A stretch of DNA of 23,957 bases, taken from the NCBI GenBank assembly GCA_043777755.1, contig JAYWHK010000194.1, positions 1-23,957 on the forward strand, read 5' to 3'. The translations under genes and the position numbers were made by a program. How positions within the stretch are numbered: position 1 is the first letter of the stretch; each line of letters opens with the position of its first letter. The notes beneath the pieces were generated by a model. It searched no databases and had not been told where the DNA came from. It was given only the letters and a program-made list of their open reading frames with translations. This document shows positions 16,801-23,793 of the stretch, piece after piece. This DNA comes from CANHEE01 sp043777755. GTDB taxonomy: Bacteria; Bacteroidota; Bacteroidia; Chitinophagales; Saprospiraceae.

Positions 16801-17049
16801 TTTAGTTTAGATGATTTGGACGCTGGCGAAGCCAAACACAATATGCACTGGGGCGAACTTAAACCTCGTAATTTCACTACCGTGAATATTGACTACAAAC
16901 AAATGGGCGTTGGTGGCATAGATTCTTGGTATTCTCAGCCTTTGCCAAAACACCGTTTACCCAGCAATCAAAACTATTCTTATCAGTTCTTGATTCGCCC
17001 ATTCAGCAAAGGTGATGCCGTAGAGAATTTTTGGAAGGAAAAAATGTAA
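13816..17049 (+). CDS. Exported GH2 beta-galactosidase (LacZ family)
   Basis: This glycoside hydrolase removes terminal beta-galactose. Its 1077 residues compare with 1023 for E. coli LacZ; the extra length includes a signal peptide (MKKTIFYLLLFITYFSFA, cleavage ~18), so it acts in the periplasm or on the surface. Domain order is the LacZ one. The sugar-binding domain lies at ~50-240 and an immunoglobulin-like domain at ~245-360. The TIM barrel at ~370-660 has acid/base E504 (WSLGNEAGNG) and nucleophile E568 (IQCEYAHAMGNSEGN). The beta-galactosidase small-chain domain lies at ~785-1065 (DFWRPMNDNDFG, WYGRGPFESYQDR). No T9SS tail is present. It overlaps the upstream kinase by 4 bp. Strict galactosidase specificity is inferred; related GH2 enzymes can take other beta-glycosides. 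Confidence 0.95.
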   Translation: MKKTIFYLLLFITYFSFAQNPTKPDWENEAVFEINREPMHATLFPFETKELAQTNKWNASKFYQSLNGTWKFNWTPIEANKNKGFFNTKFKDDNWADFEVPSNWEFKGYGTPIYVNIPYEFSTSPIAKNSDIYVPSKDVSKYPTPPLIPRNNTPVGQYRRKFTVPETWKGRQIVVHLGAVKSAFYIWVNGQKVGYSEDSKLEAEFDISKYIKYGTFENQIALEVYRFSDGTYLECQDMWRISGIERDVFIYANPKVHIYDYFAKPDLDATYQNGQFALELTMANRSKVSLKKWNVNVEILDAAGKSVVNDNVKIEMPAPVAPETKSEKKFNFSKFINDVLPWSAEKPNLYKLNLTLTNNKGEVQEVISSKIGFKNVKIQGGQLLVNGQPIYVKGVNRHEHDPDNAHVVSEAWMIRDVIEMKKMNINTVRTSHYPNHKRFYELCDEYGLYVIDEANIESHGMGYELIRTLGNVPSWKEAHLARVSRYVIRDKNHPSIIIWSLGNEAGNGVNFYAAYDWIKKFDPSRPIQYERAESEYNTDILCPMYAWEEDMRKMVAEDTKNRPLIQCEYAHAMGNSEGNFQDYWDIYRSNPRFQGGSIWDWVDQGFRKVTPAGDTIFAYGGDYGAKDIISDQNFLCNGLVNPDRKWNPHAYEVKKVYQNVLISSKNPRIGQIDVFNDYFFTNLNFMYLEWTLMADGVMESKGRIDDTNIDPRQSKTYNIPIQPKDRSKEYFLNISFKTKEAYSVFTKDYEIASEQFEVDNVKLFSKPTFKNQIRLTVADEKVVTVESPDFTATVDKVTGMIRSYQYKGTEMMQSGVVPDFWRPMNDNDFGCGYPTKLKVWKTAGDARIVKNVGSTVISNDEVAVSVDMELTNINASYSIDYNFFSNGAVKVKATYRPGKNELPVMPAFGMRLTLDEKFDNPQWYGRGPFESYQDRKTAARVGRYSNTIKGDLHPYIRPQEVGNKVDTRWFALSKPDGNGLCFIAQNDLLSISANHFSLDDLDAGEAKHNMHWGELKPRNFTTVNIDYKQMGVGGIDSWYSQPLPKHRLPSNQNYSYQFLIRPFSKGDAVENFWKEKM

Positions 17050-17147
17050 TATACAGAACGGATATTGGTTATTGACTTGCCCTGAAATTTTGACCCTGTT
17101 GCCATCCGTATTTGTGCAATTTGTGCAAGGTAATTTCAGGACGACAC

Positions 17148-17197
17148 AAAACACCAAAAATTTGAAACTCTTTTCATTTTTTGGTGTTTTTGTATTC
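17148..17197 (+). terminator. Intrinsic terminator after the beta-galactosidase gene
   Basis: AAAACACCAAAAA (17148-17160) and TTTTTGGTGTTTT (17178-17190) form a perfect 13-bp stem followed by T-rich sequence. Just upstream, CCTGAAATT (17081-17089) and AATTTCAGG (17132-17140) form a second, looser inverted repeat, with TTTGTGCAA directly repeated in between. The terminator ends only ~17-24 bp before the ubiD-family start, so that gene either has a promoter overlapping this region or is read by read-through. Confidence 0.7.
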
Positions 17198-17213
17198 ATA
17201 AAAAAATTATTTT

Positions 17214-19052
17214 ATGGCATATAAAAGCATGATGGAATGTGTCCTTGATTTAGAAAAACATGGACGCTTGATTAGAATAAAAAAAACAGTTGATCCAAAC
17301 CTTGAAATGGCGGAAATCCACCGCCGAGTTTTTGAGCTGGGCGGACCAGCCATTCTTTTTGAAAAAGTAAAAGGAAGCCCATTCCCTGCGGTATCGAATA
17401 TTTACGGAACTTATGAGCGCACCGAATTTATTTTTCGAGATACCATCGAAAAAGTTCAAAAAGTAATTGAATTAAAGGCAGATCCAAGCGTTTTACTCAA
17501 AAATCCTTTGCGTTATTTGGGCGCACCAATGACCGCATTGACGGCTCTTCCGATGAAAAATCGTCTTTCTACGCCACCGATTTTATATGGAGAAACGTCT
17601 ATTTCTAAGTTGCCACAAATCAAATGTTGGCCTGACGATGGCGGTGCTTTTGTTACTTTGCCGCAAGTCTATACGGAAGACCCTGACAAACGTGGCATCA
17701 TGGGTTCTAACATTGGAATGTACAGAATCCAGCTTTCGGGGAATGATTATGTCAAAAACACACAAGTTGGTTTGCATTATCAAATCCATCGGGGCATTGG
17801 CGTTCACCACGAAAAATACAACAAATTAGACGAGCCTTTTCGCTGTTCGATTTTCGTAGGAGGACCGCCTTCTCACGCTTTTGCGGCGATTATGCCGCTG
17901 CCCGAAGGTTTGCCAGAGGCAATGTTTGCTGGCATGTTGGGCGGTCGTCGTTTTCGATACACACAAGAAAATGGTCATACGTTAAGCTCTGATGCTGACT
18001 TTGTTATCACTGGGGTCATTCAAAAAGGCATCAAAAAACCAGAAGGCCCTTTTGGCGACCACTTGGGTTATTACAGCTTAAAACACGATTTTCCAGTGAT
18101 GGAAGTCGAAAAAGTATATCATCGAAAAGATGCGGTTTGGCAGTTCACAGCAGTTGGAAGACCGCCTGCGGAAGATAGTTCGTTTGGCTATTTGATTCAT
18201 AAAATGGTCGAAAAACTGACACCACAAGAATTTCCTGGCTTGGTGGATTTGCACGCTGTGGACGTTTCTGGCGTTCATCCCTTATTGTTGGCGATTGGAA
18301 AAGAGCGTTATATGCCGTTTCGTGAACGCAAACCAGAAGAAATATTGACAATTGCCAACCGAATTTTGGGAAGCGGACAAACTTCACTTGCAAAATGGCT
18401 GTTCATTGCTGCCGATGGCGATACGCCGAATCTGGATACACACGATATGCCACATTTTTTTACACACCTTTTGGAACGTGTGAATTGGGAGCGAGATTTG
18501 CATTTTCAAACCAAAACAACCATTGACACGCTCGATTATTCGGGAACAGGTTGGAATGAAGGTTCAAAAGTTGTGGTGGCTTGTTGTGGCGACAAAAAAC
18601 GAGATTTGAGCGCAGATTTGCCAAAAGATTTAAATTTGCCTTATGGTTTTAAAAATCCAAAATTTGTTCAAAAAGGCATTTTAGCCATTGAAGGCGCAGA
18701 ATTTACAAGCGATGTTTGGGGTTATGCCAATGGAAATCAATTGGCTGTGGCACTGAGTAGTTACGATATGGCACAAATTCCAATGGTAATTATTTGTGAC
18801 GATGCTGATTTTTTAAGTCAAAATTTTAATAATTTCCTTTGGGCGACTTTTACAAGGGCAAATCCTTCGCACGATACTTATGGTACACAAAGTTTCCAAA
18901 AATTCAAACATTGGGGCTGCCGTGATTGCTTGATTATTGATGCCCGCATCAAACCTTGGCACGCACCAGCCTTAATTCCAGACCCTGATGTGGCAAAAAA
19001 AGTGGATAAAATGTTTGCAAAAAATGGAGAATTGGCAAGTCTGAAAGGGTAA
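17214..19052 (+). CDS. UbiD-family prenyl-FMN-dependent decarboxylase (menaquinone-type candidate)
   Basis: This is a cytosolic decarboxylase using prenylated FMN made by a UbiX partner, which is not in the window. Its 612 residues suit the longer UbiD group often annotated as menaquinone-biosynthesis decarboxylase. The N-terminus MAYKSMMECVLDLEKHGRLI fits the family, fixing the start at 17214. The cofactor/active-site stretch has R193 (HYQIHRGIGVHH), followed by EGPFGDHLGYYS with E277 and D282. These correspond to the catalytic E-R-E/D residues known in UbiD/Fdc enzymes. PFRERKPEEIL and GWNEGSKVVVACCGDKKRDL mark the C-terminal half. The stop lies 2 bp before a REP-like array. No other quinone genes are near, so the aromatic acid substrate is inferred only. 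Confidence 0.9.
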   Translation: MAYKSMMECVLDLEKHGRLIRIKKTVDPNLEMAEIHRRVFELGGPAILFEKVKGSPFPAVSNIYGTYERTEFIFRDTIEKVQKVIELKADPSVLLKNPLRYLGAPMTALTALPMKNRLSTPPILYGETSISKLPQIKCWPDDGGAFVTLPQVYTEDPDKRGIMGSNIGMYRIQLSGNDYVKNTQVGLHYQIHRGIGVHHEKYNKLDEPFRCSIFVGGPPSHAFAAIMPLPEGLPEAMFAGMLGGRRFRYTQENGHTLSSDADFVITGVIQKGIKKPEGPFGDHLGYYSLKHDFPVMEVEKVYHRKDAVWQFTAVGRPPAEDSSFGYLIHKMVEKLTPQEFPGLVDLHAVDVSGVHPLLLAIGKERYMPFRERKPEEILTIANRILGSGQTSLAKWLFIAADGDTPNLDTHDMPHFFTHLLERVNWERDLHFQTKTTIDTLDYSGTGWNEGSKVVVACCGDKKRDLSADLPKDLNLPYGFKNPKFVQKGILAIEGAEFTSDVWGYANGNQLAVALSSYDMAQIPMVIICDDADFLSQNFNNFLWATFTRANPSHDTYGTQSFQKFKHWGCRDCLIIDARIKPWHAPALIPDPDVAKKVDKMFAKNGELASLKG

Positions 19053-19054
19053 AA

Positions 19055-19312
19055 CGTAGAAAAAAGGCACGCTTTTTCTCGCACTACGAGAACTTGCTAA
19101 ACACGAGAAAAGACGGGCCTTTTCTCTACGAAATCCTACAACAAACGTAGAGAAAAGGCACGCCTTTTCTCGAACTACGAAAACTTGTTAAATATGAGAA
19201 AAGACGTGTCTTTTCTATACGGAATACTACAACAAACGTAGAGAAAAGGCACGCCTTTTCTCGAACTACGAGAACTTGCTAAATGCGAGAAAAGACGTAC
19301 CTTTTCTCTAGG
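19055..19312. repeat. Three tandem BIME-like units (GTAG hairpin pairs), 91-bp period
   Basis: Units of exactly 76 bp lie at 19055-19130, 19146-19221 and 19237-19312, separated by 15-bp spacers ending CTACAACAAA, so the period is exactly 91. Each unit is C-GTAG, a hairpin (GAGAAAAGGCACGCCTTTTC type), a ~24-bp middle (AACTACGAGAACTTGCTAAA), then the same hairpin inverted and CTAC-G. Units differ by a few substitutions, mostly in the arms. The array begins 2 bp after the ubiD-family stop. With 51 bp of AT-rich leader it fills the 311 bp gap to the next gene; the leader holds a weak TAATTTTA box at 19341-19348. A fourth unit follows that gene. Confidence 0.9.
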
Positions 19313-19363
19313 TATATGGTTTTTGGCTTCAAAATTGCTCTAATTTTAATAAATTTCAACTTT

Positions 19364-22300
19364 ATGAATAATTTATTATCAGCCTTTTTTTTATCTTTTT
19401 TCTGTCTTTTTGCTACAAAAACACAAGCACAAGCTCCAAGCAATGACGAATGTAGCAGTGCAAAATCACTCGTTATTGGTAAAAATGGTATATGTGTATT
19501 ATTTGCAGGAACACTTAAAAATGCTACCAATTCTACCAGTAAAAATGATTGTGTAGGGCAAAATCCCATACAAGATGTTTGGTATAAATTTACGGCAAAA
19601 ACGAATTTGTATTATATTTGCCTTCAAAATGTAGTTCCAAAAGCAACAGAAGATGCACTAACGATTGAGTTTTATAAGGATTGCAATGATGCAGTTCCTG
19701 TTTATTGTATGATTTATGCAGCATCTGGGACGGGTCAGAATGAGTTAAACTTTTTTGTTCCGAACACTACCTATTATATGAGAGTAGTGAATAGTATTCC
19801 AAGTAAATTGGATTTTACCTTCACTATTGGTATGGCAGCAGGATTTGACCCTCCTCCAAACGATTTTCCTCAAAATGCTATTCCACTAACCGTAAATCCA
19901 ACGACAGTTGCAAGTGTAAAAACGACTGGTAATTCGCTCAATGCTTCAAGTACTTTTTTTCAAGGCAGTTGTCAAGACCCAAACTTTGATGTTTGGTACA
20001 CTTTTGTTGCAACAAGTGACAGACACCATTTTGAAGTTTCAGACAGTACACCATTTACAGGCACACGTGTAGGGATTTTTGAAGGTACAGCCAACAATCT
20101 AAAATGGGTAGCTTGCCTTCTTGTTGGCAATGATAAAGATGAAAGCACCGACTTTAACCTTACTATTGGAAAAAAATATTACGTACAGTTTCTTGGAAAT
20201 GGCAAAAATGATCCTTTTTCAATTGCTATTACGACACCGCCTTCTGCGGCTGACAATGATTATTTTACAAAACCACAAACGTTAAGCGTAAATCCAAGTA
20301 ATTCTTGTTCAAAATTAGGTTGGGGTACGACACTGAATGCAAGCCCTTACTCACAACCTGACTTATGGTACAAATTCAAAGCAACTGCTACCACACATAA
20401 AATTTCTTTTCACAACGTAAAACATACAATACCACCCATTGATATTGTATTATCGCAATCTATATTTTATGTGTATGGAGGTGGGCCAACATACGAAGCA
20501 ATCTACACTATTTATCCGCCAGGCGGAGTAGGTTTGCCAATTAGCGACTTCAAAGAGCATAGATTAGATAACCTCACAATCGGAACAACTTATTACGTTA
20601 AGGTTGCTAATTTCAATCCTAATGACATCATATCTTTTGAAGTTTGTTTGGGAACTGATTCGCAGAAAAATGATAGTAACATGGAATGTCAAAATGCACT
20701 TCAAATTCCTACAAATCCAACAAGAGAAGTACTAAATACGTTAAAATCCAATACAACTTTGGAGATTCCTCATTGGTTTCCAGAAATCAGAAAATCTTGG
20801 TATTATTTCACTGCTACCAACCCAACGCATATTTTTATTGAAAAAAATTATACACAAATCAATAAAGAAAATGAGATACACGAAGCCTTTTTATACCCTT
20901 ATCAGTGTCCTTTGGTCAGCTGGCAAACTATTTTGATTGAAAACAAAAAAGTAATGAACAACCTTGTTGTTGGCGATAAGTATTTTATTACCTTGGAACA
21001 TCAACAAAAGACAAAAGCGAGCTATGAATTGGCTATTACAACACCAATAGACACCGCAAATAACACCTGCGATTTTTCTAAAATTTTAGAAATCAACAAC
21101 AACTCAGACTTGATAAAAACCTTGATTGGTGATTTTTCAAAAGCAAAAATTGAAACGTTGAATACACCTTGCGAAGCACAAAACCCAACAGGTAAAAGTC
21201 TTTGGTATGCTTTTGACGCACTTGCGCCTCAACATGAAATTCAATTTGAAGACGCTCAAAAAAGCATAAAATCTTATGAAATTTGGGAAGGAGTACGTTG
21301 CAACAGCAAACAAATCGTTTATTGCTCTATCAGCGGAACACCTTTTGGAGGTTTTGATTTAGGCAAAAAATACTATTTACGTGTGATTTCTGATGGCGAT
21401 AAAAATGCTACATTCAAAGTAGGCATCACAACAAATAATCCTTTTCCAAAAAATGACGATTGTAAAAATGCTATTGACATCACGCCAAGCAACGATGGAC
21501 AATGTTCCCAAATCGTAGATGCTGATAATTTTAACGCCAAAGCAGCAACAGATAAAAATATAATGTCTTGTAATCAATACGGTTTTAACAATGATATTTG
21601 GTTTTCTTTTGTAGCAAAAAATGAAAGACAACTCATAAAAGTAAGCGATTTGGTCTTTTATCAAGGTCAAACTACGGATTTATCTTATGAAATCCTTGAA
21701 AATGACTGTACTAAGGCAAACAATAAACCTATACATTGCATAGACAATCCAACTGACAAAAATAATGCTTTTAACTTTCAAGTAGGTAAAAAATACTACC
21801 TCCGTTTTTATGGAAAAAGCTATAATTCATACACTAAATGTAAGTTTAAAGTGTGCATTACCAAAACACCTACCAATGATACGCCTGAATTTGCAGAAGA
21901 AATACCTGCTCAAAAAAATCCAAACCCGTTGGCTTGTCCGAAAACAGTGATTGCCTCTACGGTTTCGAGTACTTACGACCCCTACTGGAAGTTTTCACCT
22001 TATTATTGCAAAGGCATGGACAATATAAAACCTTCCGATGTGTGGTTTAAAACCAATTTGAGCAATGAAAGCAAAGGTTTCTGGTTTCAGTTTGTCAGTA
22101 CACCATCAAATAGCAATCCGATTGCAGAGGCTTTTGTATTTGAAAATAATAAATATGTACCGCTCGGCTCAATCTGTGGCTCAGACACTTTATTTACGGA
22201 CAAAAATGGTCAAATTTTTATTAGAATTTGGGACGGAAAAAAAGATATTGAAGGCAATTATGAAGTATGTCTTCGGGAAATAAGCAAAAACCCAGTTGCC

Positions 22301-22561
22301 GTAAATGATTCTCAAAATCAGCATCAGGAAGTGACTATTTACCCAAATCCTGCCAATGATATACTTTATTTTGACCTAAAAAAATCAAGTGAAACTTATG
22401 CTGTTCGCCTTTTTAGCATTGATGGTGTTTTGCAATTATCGGAAAAAAATATTGGTAACGACAAAAATAGTATTGACATACATCACTTACAATCAGGTAC
22501 TTATATTGTCCTTATTGAAAATAAAACCAGTAGAATATTTAAAAAAGCAATAAAAATATAA
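19364..22561 (+). CDS. Large modular surface protein with T9SS type A sorting domain
   Basis: The frame is open from 19283, but that Met lies in the repeat array. The ATG at 19364 begins a normal signal peptide (MNNLLSAFFLSFFCLFATKT, cleavage after AQA), giving 1065 residues. Seven repeated modules of ~131-148 residues start near 25, 163, 295, 433, 565, 696 and 836. Each opens with an ND-rich turn (e.g. PSNDECSSAKSL, KNDDCKNAIDI). Each has a D.W[YF].F.A strand (DVWYKFTAKT, DLWYKFKATA, DIWFSFVAKN), and most close with a G[KT].YY strand (GKKYYLRV). The last ~80 residues (~984-1065) are the type A sorting domain: VTIYPNPANDILYFDL ... YAVRLFSIDG ... LQSGTYIVLIENKTSRIFKK. No catalytic motif was seen. 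The gene is bracketed by 76-bp repeats. Confidence 0.88.
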   Translation: MNNLLSAFFLSFFCLFATKTQAQAPSNDECSSAKSLVIGKNGICVLFAGTLKNATNSTSKNDCVGQNPIQDVWYKFTAKTNLYYICLQNVVPKATEDALTIEFYKDCNDAVPVYCMIYAASGTGQNELNFFVPNTTYYMRVVNSIPSKLDFTFTIGMAAGFDPPPNDFPQNAIPLTVNPTTVASVKTTGNSLNASSTFFQGSCQDPNFDVWYTFVATSDRHHFEVSDSTPFTGTRVGIFEGTANNLKWVACLLVGNDKDESTDFNLTIGKKYYVQFLGNGKNDPFSIAITTPPSAADNDYFTKPQTLSVNPSNSCSKLGWGTTLNASPYSQPDLWYKFKATATTHKISFHNVKHTIPPIDIVLSQSIFYVYGGGPTYEAIYTIYPPGGVGLPISDFKEHRLDNLTIGTTYYVKVANFNPNDIISFEVCLGTDSQKNDSNMECQNALQIPTNPTREVLNTLKSNTTLEIPHWFPEIRKSWYYFTATNPTHIFIEKNYTQINKENEIHEAFLYPYQCPLVSWQTILIENKKVMNNLVVGDKYFITLEHQQKTKASYELAITTPIDTANNTCDFSKILEINNNSDLIKTLIGDFSKAKIETLNTPCEAQNPTGKSLWYAFDALAPQHEIQFEDAQKSIKSYEIWEGVRCNSKQIVYCSISGTPFGGFDLGKKYYLRVISDGDKNATFKVGITTNNPFPKNDDCKNAIDITPSNDGQCSQIVDADNFNAKAATDKNIMSCNQYGFNNDIWFSFVAKNERQLIKVSDLVFYQGQTTDLSYEILENDCTKANNKPIHCIDNPTDKNNAFNFQVGKKYYLRFYGKSYNSYTKCKFKVCITKTPTNDTPEFAEEIPAQKNPNPLACPKTVIASTVSSTYDPYWKFSPYYCKGMDNIKPSDVWFKTNLSNESKGFWFQFVSTPSNSNPIAEAFVFENNKYVPLGSICGSDTLFTDKNGQIFIRIWDGKKDIEGNYEVCLREISKNPVAVNDSQNQHQEVTIYPNPANDILYFDLKKSSETYAVRLFSIDGVLQLSEKNIGNDKNSIDIHHLQSGTYIVLIENKTSRIFKKAIKI

Positions 22562-22595
22562 CGGAATTATCGCTTTTATTTTTGCTGTTGGCGCA

Positions 22596-22671
22596 TGTAG
22601 AGAAAAGGTACGCCTTTTCTCGAACTACGAGAACTTGCTAAACACGAGAAAAGGCGTGCCTTTTCTCTACG
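22596..22671. repeat. Fourth 76-bp BIME-like unit (downstream of the surface-protein gene)
   Basis: It has the same 76-bp design as the three units at 19055-19312. TGTAGAGAAAAGGTACGCC opens hairpin 1, followed by the same middle (AACTACGAGAACTTGCTAAA) and the inverted hairpin ending CTCTACG. The two terminal arms are almost perfect inverted copies. It lies 34 bp after the stop codon and may act as a transcript-end structure. It lacks the 15-bp CTACAACAAA spacer of the tandem copies. Confidence 0.88.
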
Positions 22672-22673
22672 TG

Positions 22674-22718
22674 ACGGGTTTTATTTTTATTTTTTGAAAA
22701 AATAAAAATAAAACCCGT
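22674..22718. repeat. Perfect 45-bp palindrome (22-bp arms around one G)
   Basis: ACGGGTTTTATTTTTATTTT opens the left arm and the right arm is its exact complement, centred on G22696. It lies 2 bp after the fourth BIME-like unit. The left arm's T-rich half could serve as a terminator tail. The right arm runs into the -7 box of the next gene. Confidence 0.85.
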
Positions 22719-22725
22719 ACTTTTG
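22693..22725 (+). promoter_or_regulatory. Promoter of the EamA transporter gene (-33 TTTG, -7 TACTTTTG)
   Basis: TTTG at 22693-22696 and TACTTTTG at 22718-22725, 21 bp apart, fit the Bacteroidota -33/-7 pattern (TTTG, ~19-21 bp, TAnnTTTG). The start codon at 22768 is 42 bp downstream. The -33 box sits at the centre of the 45-bp palindrome, and the -7 box begins at its last base. Confidence 0.6.
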
Positions 22726-22767
22726 TCATGCCGTTTGTGATGACTTACTATTCAATCTAACATATCT

Positions 22768-23649
22768 ATGCTATTTATTCTTCTTTCTATCTTTTGCTCT
22801 ACGATTTTAGTTTTACTATTTCGCCTGTTTGAAAAATACAACATCAATACGTTTCAAGCGATACTATTCAACTATTACACTTGTGTGGCGAGTGCTTGGG
22901 TAACGCTTGGAGAATTTCCAATTCCAAGTGATTTGACCAGTAAAAATTGGTTTCCTTTTGCGATTATTTTGGGCTTTACATTCATTACGGGTTTCAATGC
23001 CGTTGGTGGAACAGTCCGAAAATTCGGTGTTGCATTGGGTTCAATTATGCAAAAAATGACATTGCTTTTTGTGGTTATTTTTTCAGTCATTTATTACCAA
23101 GAAAGCATTACTTGGAACAAGGTTTTAGGCATTTTACTTTCTGTCGCAGCTATATTTATGACAAGTTATTCAGCTGACAATCAAGAAGATACAGAAAAAG
23201 AAAAACCTACTTTGACAGATTGGCTGATGTTTCCCATAGCATCACTTTTATTGAGTGCTGTTATTGATATTTTGTTGCTTTATTTGCAAAAAAGTACGGG
23301 GACAGACAGTGCTGATATTGGTTTTATCGCATCGCTTTTCGGAACAGCGGGCTGTATCGGAACGCTCTATTTTATTTATAATTTAATTGCTAAAAAGATG
23401 ACTTTTGATGCAAAAAACATCGTTGCTGGCATTGCGCTTGGTGTTCCAAATTTTGCTTCTATTTATTTTTTATTAAAATCTATTGGACAGGATATAGATG
23501 GCTCCGTTGTTTTTACCATGACCAATGTTGGTATTATTGTAGCAAGTACGCTTGCCGCTTGGCTTTTTTTCAAAGAAAAACTAAGCATTTTCAAAATTGC
23601 GGGCATAGCCATGGCTGTTACAGCGATTTTACTGATGCAAATGGGTTGA
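22768..23649 (+). CDS. EamA/DMT-superfamily transporter
   Basis: This inner-membrane carrier of the drug/metabolite transporter superfamily has 293 residues and ~10 predicted TM helices. Two EamA repeats are visible. Residues ~1-137 end in KVLGILLSVAAIFMTSYS and residues ~152-292 end in IFKIAGIAMAVTAILLMQMG. Both carry the characteristic last-helix pattern G(I)xLxxxAxxxM. A short charged loop (DNQEDTEKEKP) joins the halves. The substrate cannot be predicted; members move amino acids, nucleobases or other metabolites. It is a single gene behind a strong promoter match, followed by two repeat elements. Confidence 0.85.
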   Translation: MLFILLSIFCSTILVLLFRLFEKYNINTFQAILFNYYTCVASAWVTLGEFPIPSDLTSKNWFPFAIILGFTFITGFNAVGGTVRKFGVALGSIMQKMTLLFVVIFSVIYYQESITWNKVLGILLSVAAIFMTSYSADNQEDTEKEKPTLTDWLMFPIASLLLSAVIDILLLYLQKSTGTDSADIGFIASLFGTAGCIGTLYFIYNLIAKKMTFDAKNIVAGIALGVPNFASIYFLLKSIGQDIDGSVVFTMTNVGIIVASTLAAWLFFKEKLSIFKIAGIAMAVTAILLMQMG

Positions 23650-23651
23650 TA

Positions 23652-23772
23652 GTTAGATATTAGGATATTGGATATTTAAGATATTGTAAGTGATTGATTT
23701 TCAATATTTTGCTTACTGTAAAATATTGAATGATGGTGGATTATGGCTAAAAACATCTTAAATACAGCTAAC
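23652..23772. repeat. Degenerate AT-rich inverted repeat (GGATATTG family), copy 2
   Basis: Outer arms GTTAG...TATTTAAGAT (23652-23656 and 23673-23682) pair with ATCTTAAATA...CTAAC (23755-23764 and 23768-23772). They enclose a perfect 11-bp hairpin, TTCAATATTTT (23700-23710) with AAAATATTGAA (23720-23730). Words and order resemble the element at 11793-11923 in the opposite orientation. It begins 2 bp after the EamA stop. Confidence 0.6.
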
Positions 23773-23793
23773 TTGTTGCTCCAATAAAGATTA

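Noticed and set aside
19055..19312. CRISPR array
   Set aside because: The repeats are regular, but the 15-bp spacers are nearly identical, the 76-bp repeat is far too long, a further copy lies 3.3 kb away, and no cas gene is present.
19283..19363. Upstream start for the T9SS surface protein
   Set aside because: That Met lies inside the third 76-bp repeat and would put 27 extra residues before the signal peptide; the ATG at 19364 gives a normal one.
22561..22572. Shared 12-mer ACGGAATTATCG with 5315-5326
   Set aside because: There are no flanking matches or inverted partner at 22561; one 12-bp match in an AT-rich 24-kb window is weak evidence for a repeat remnant.
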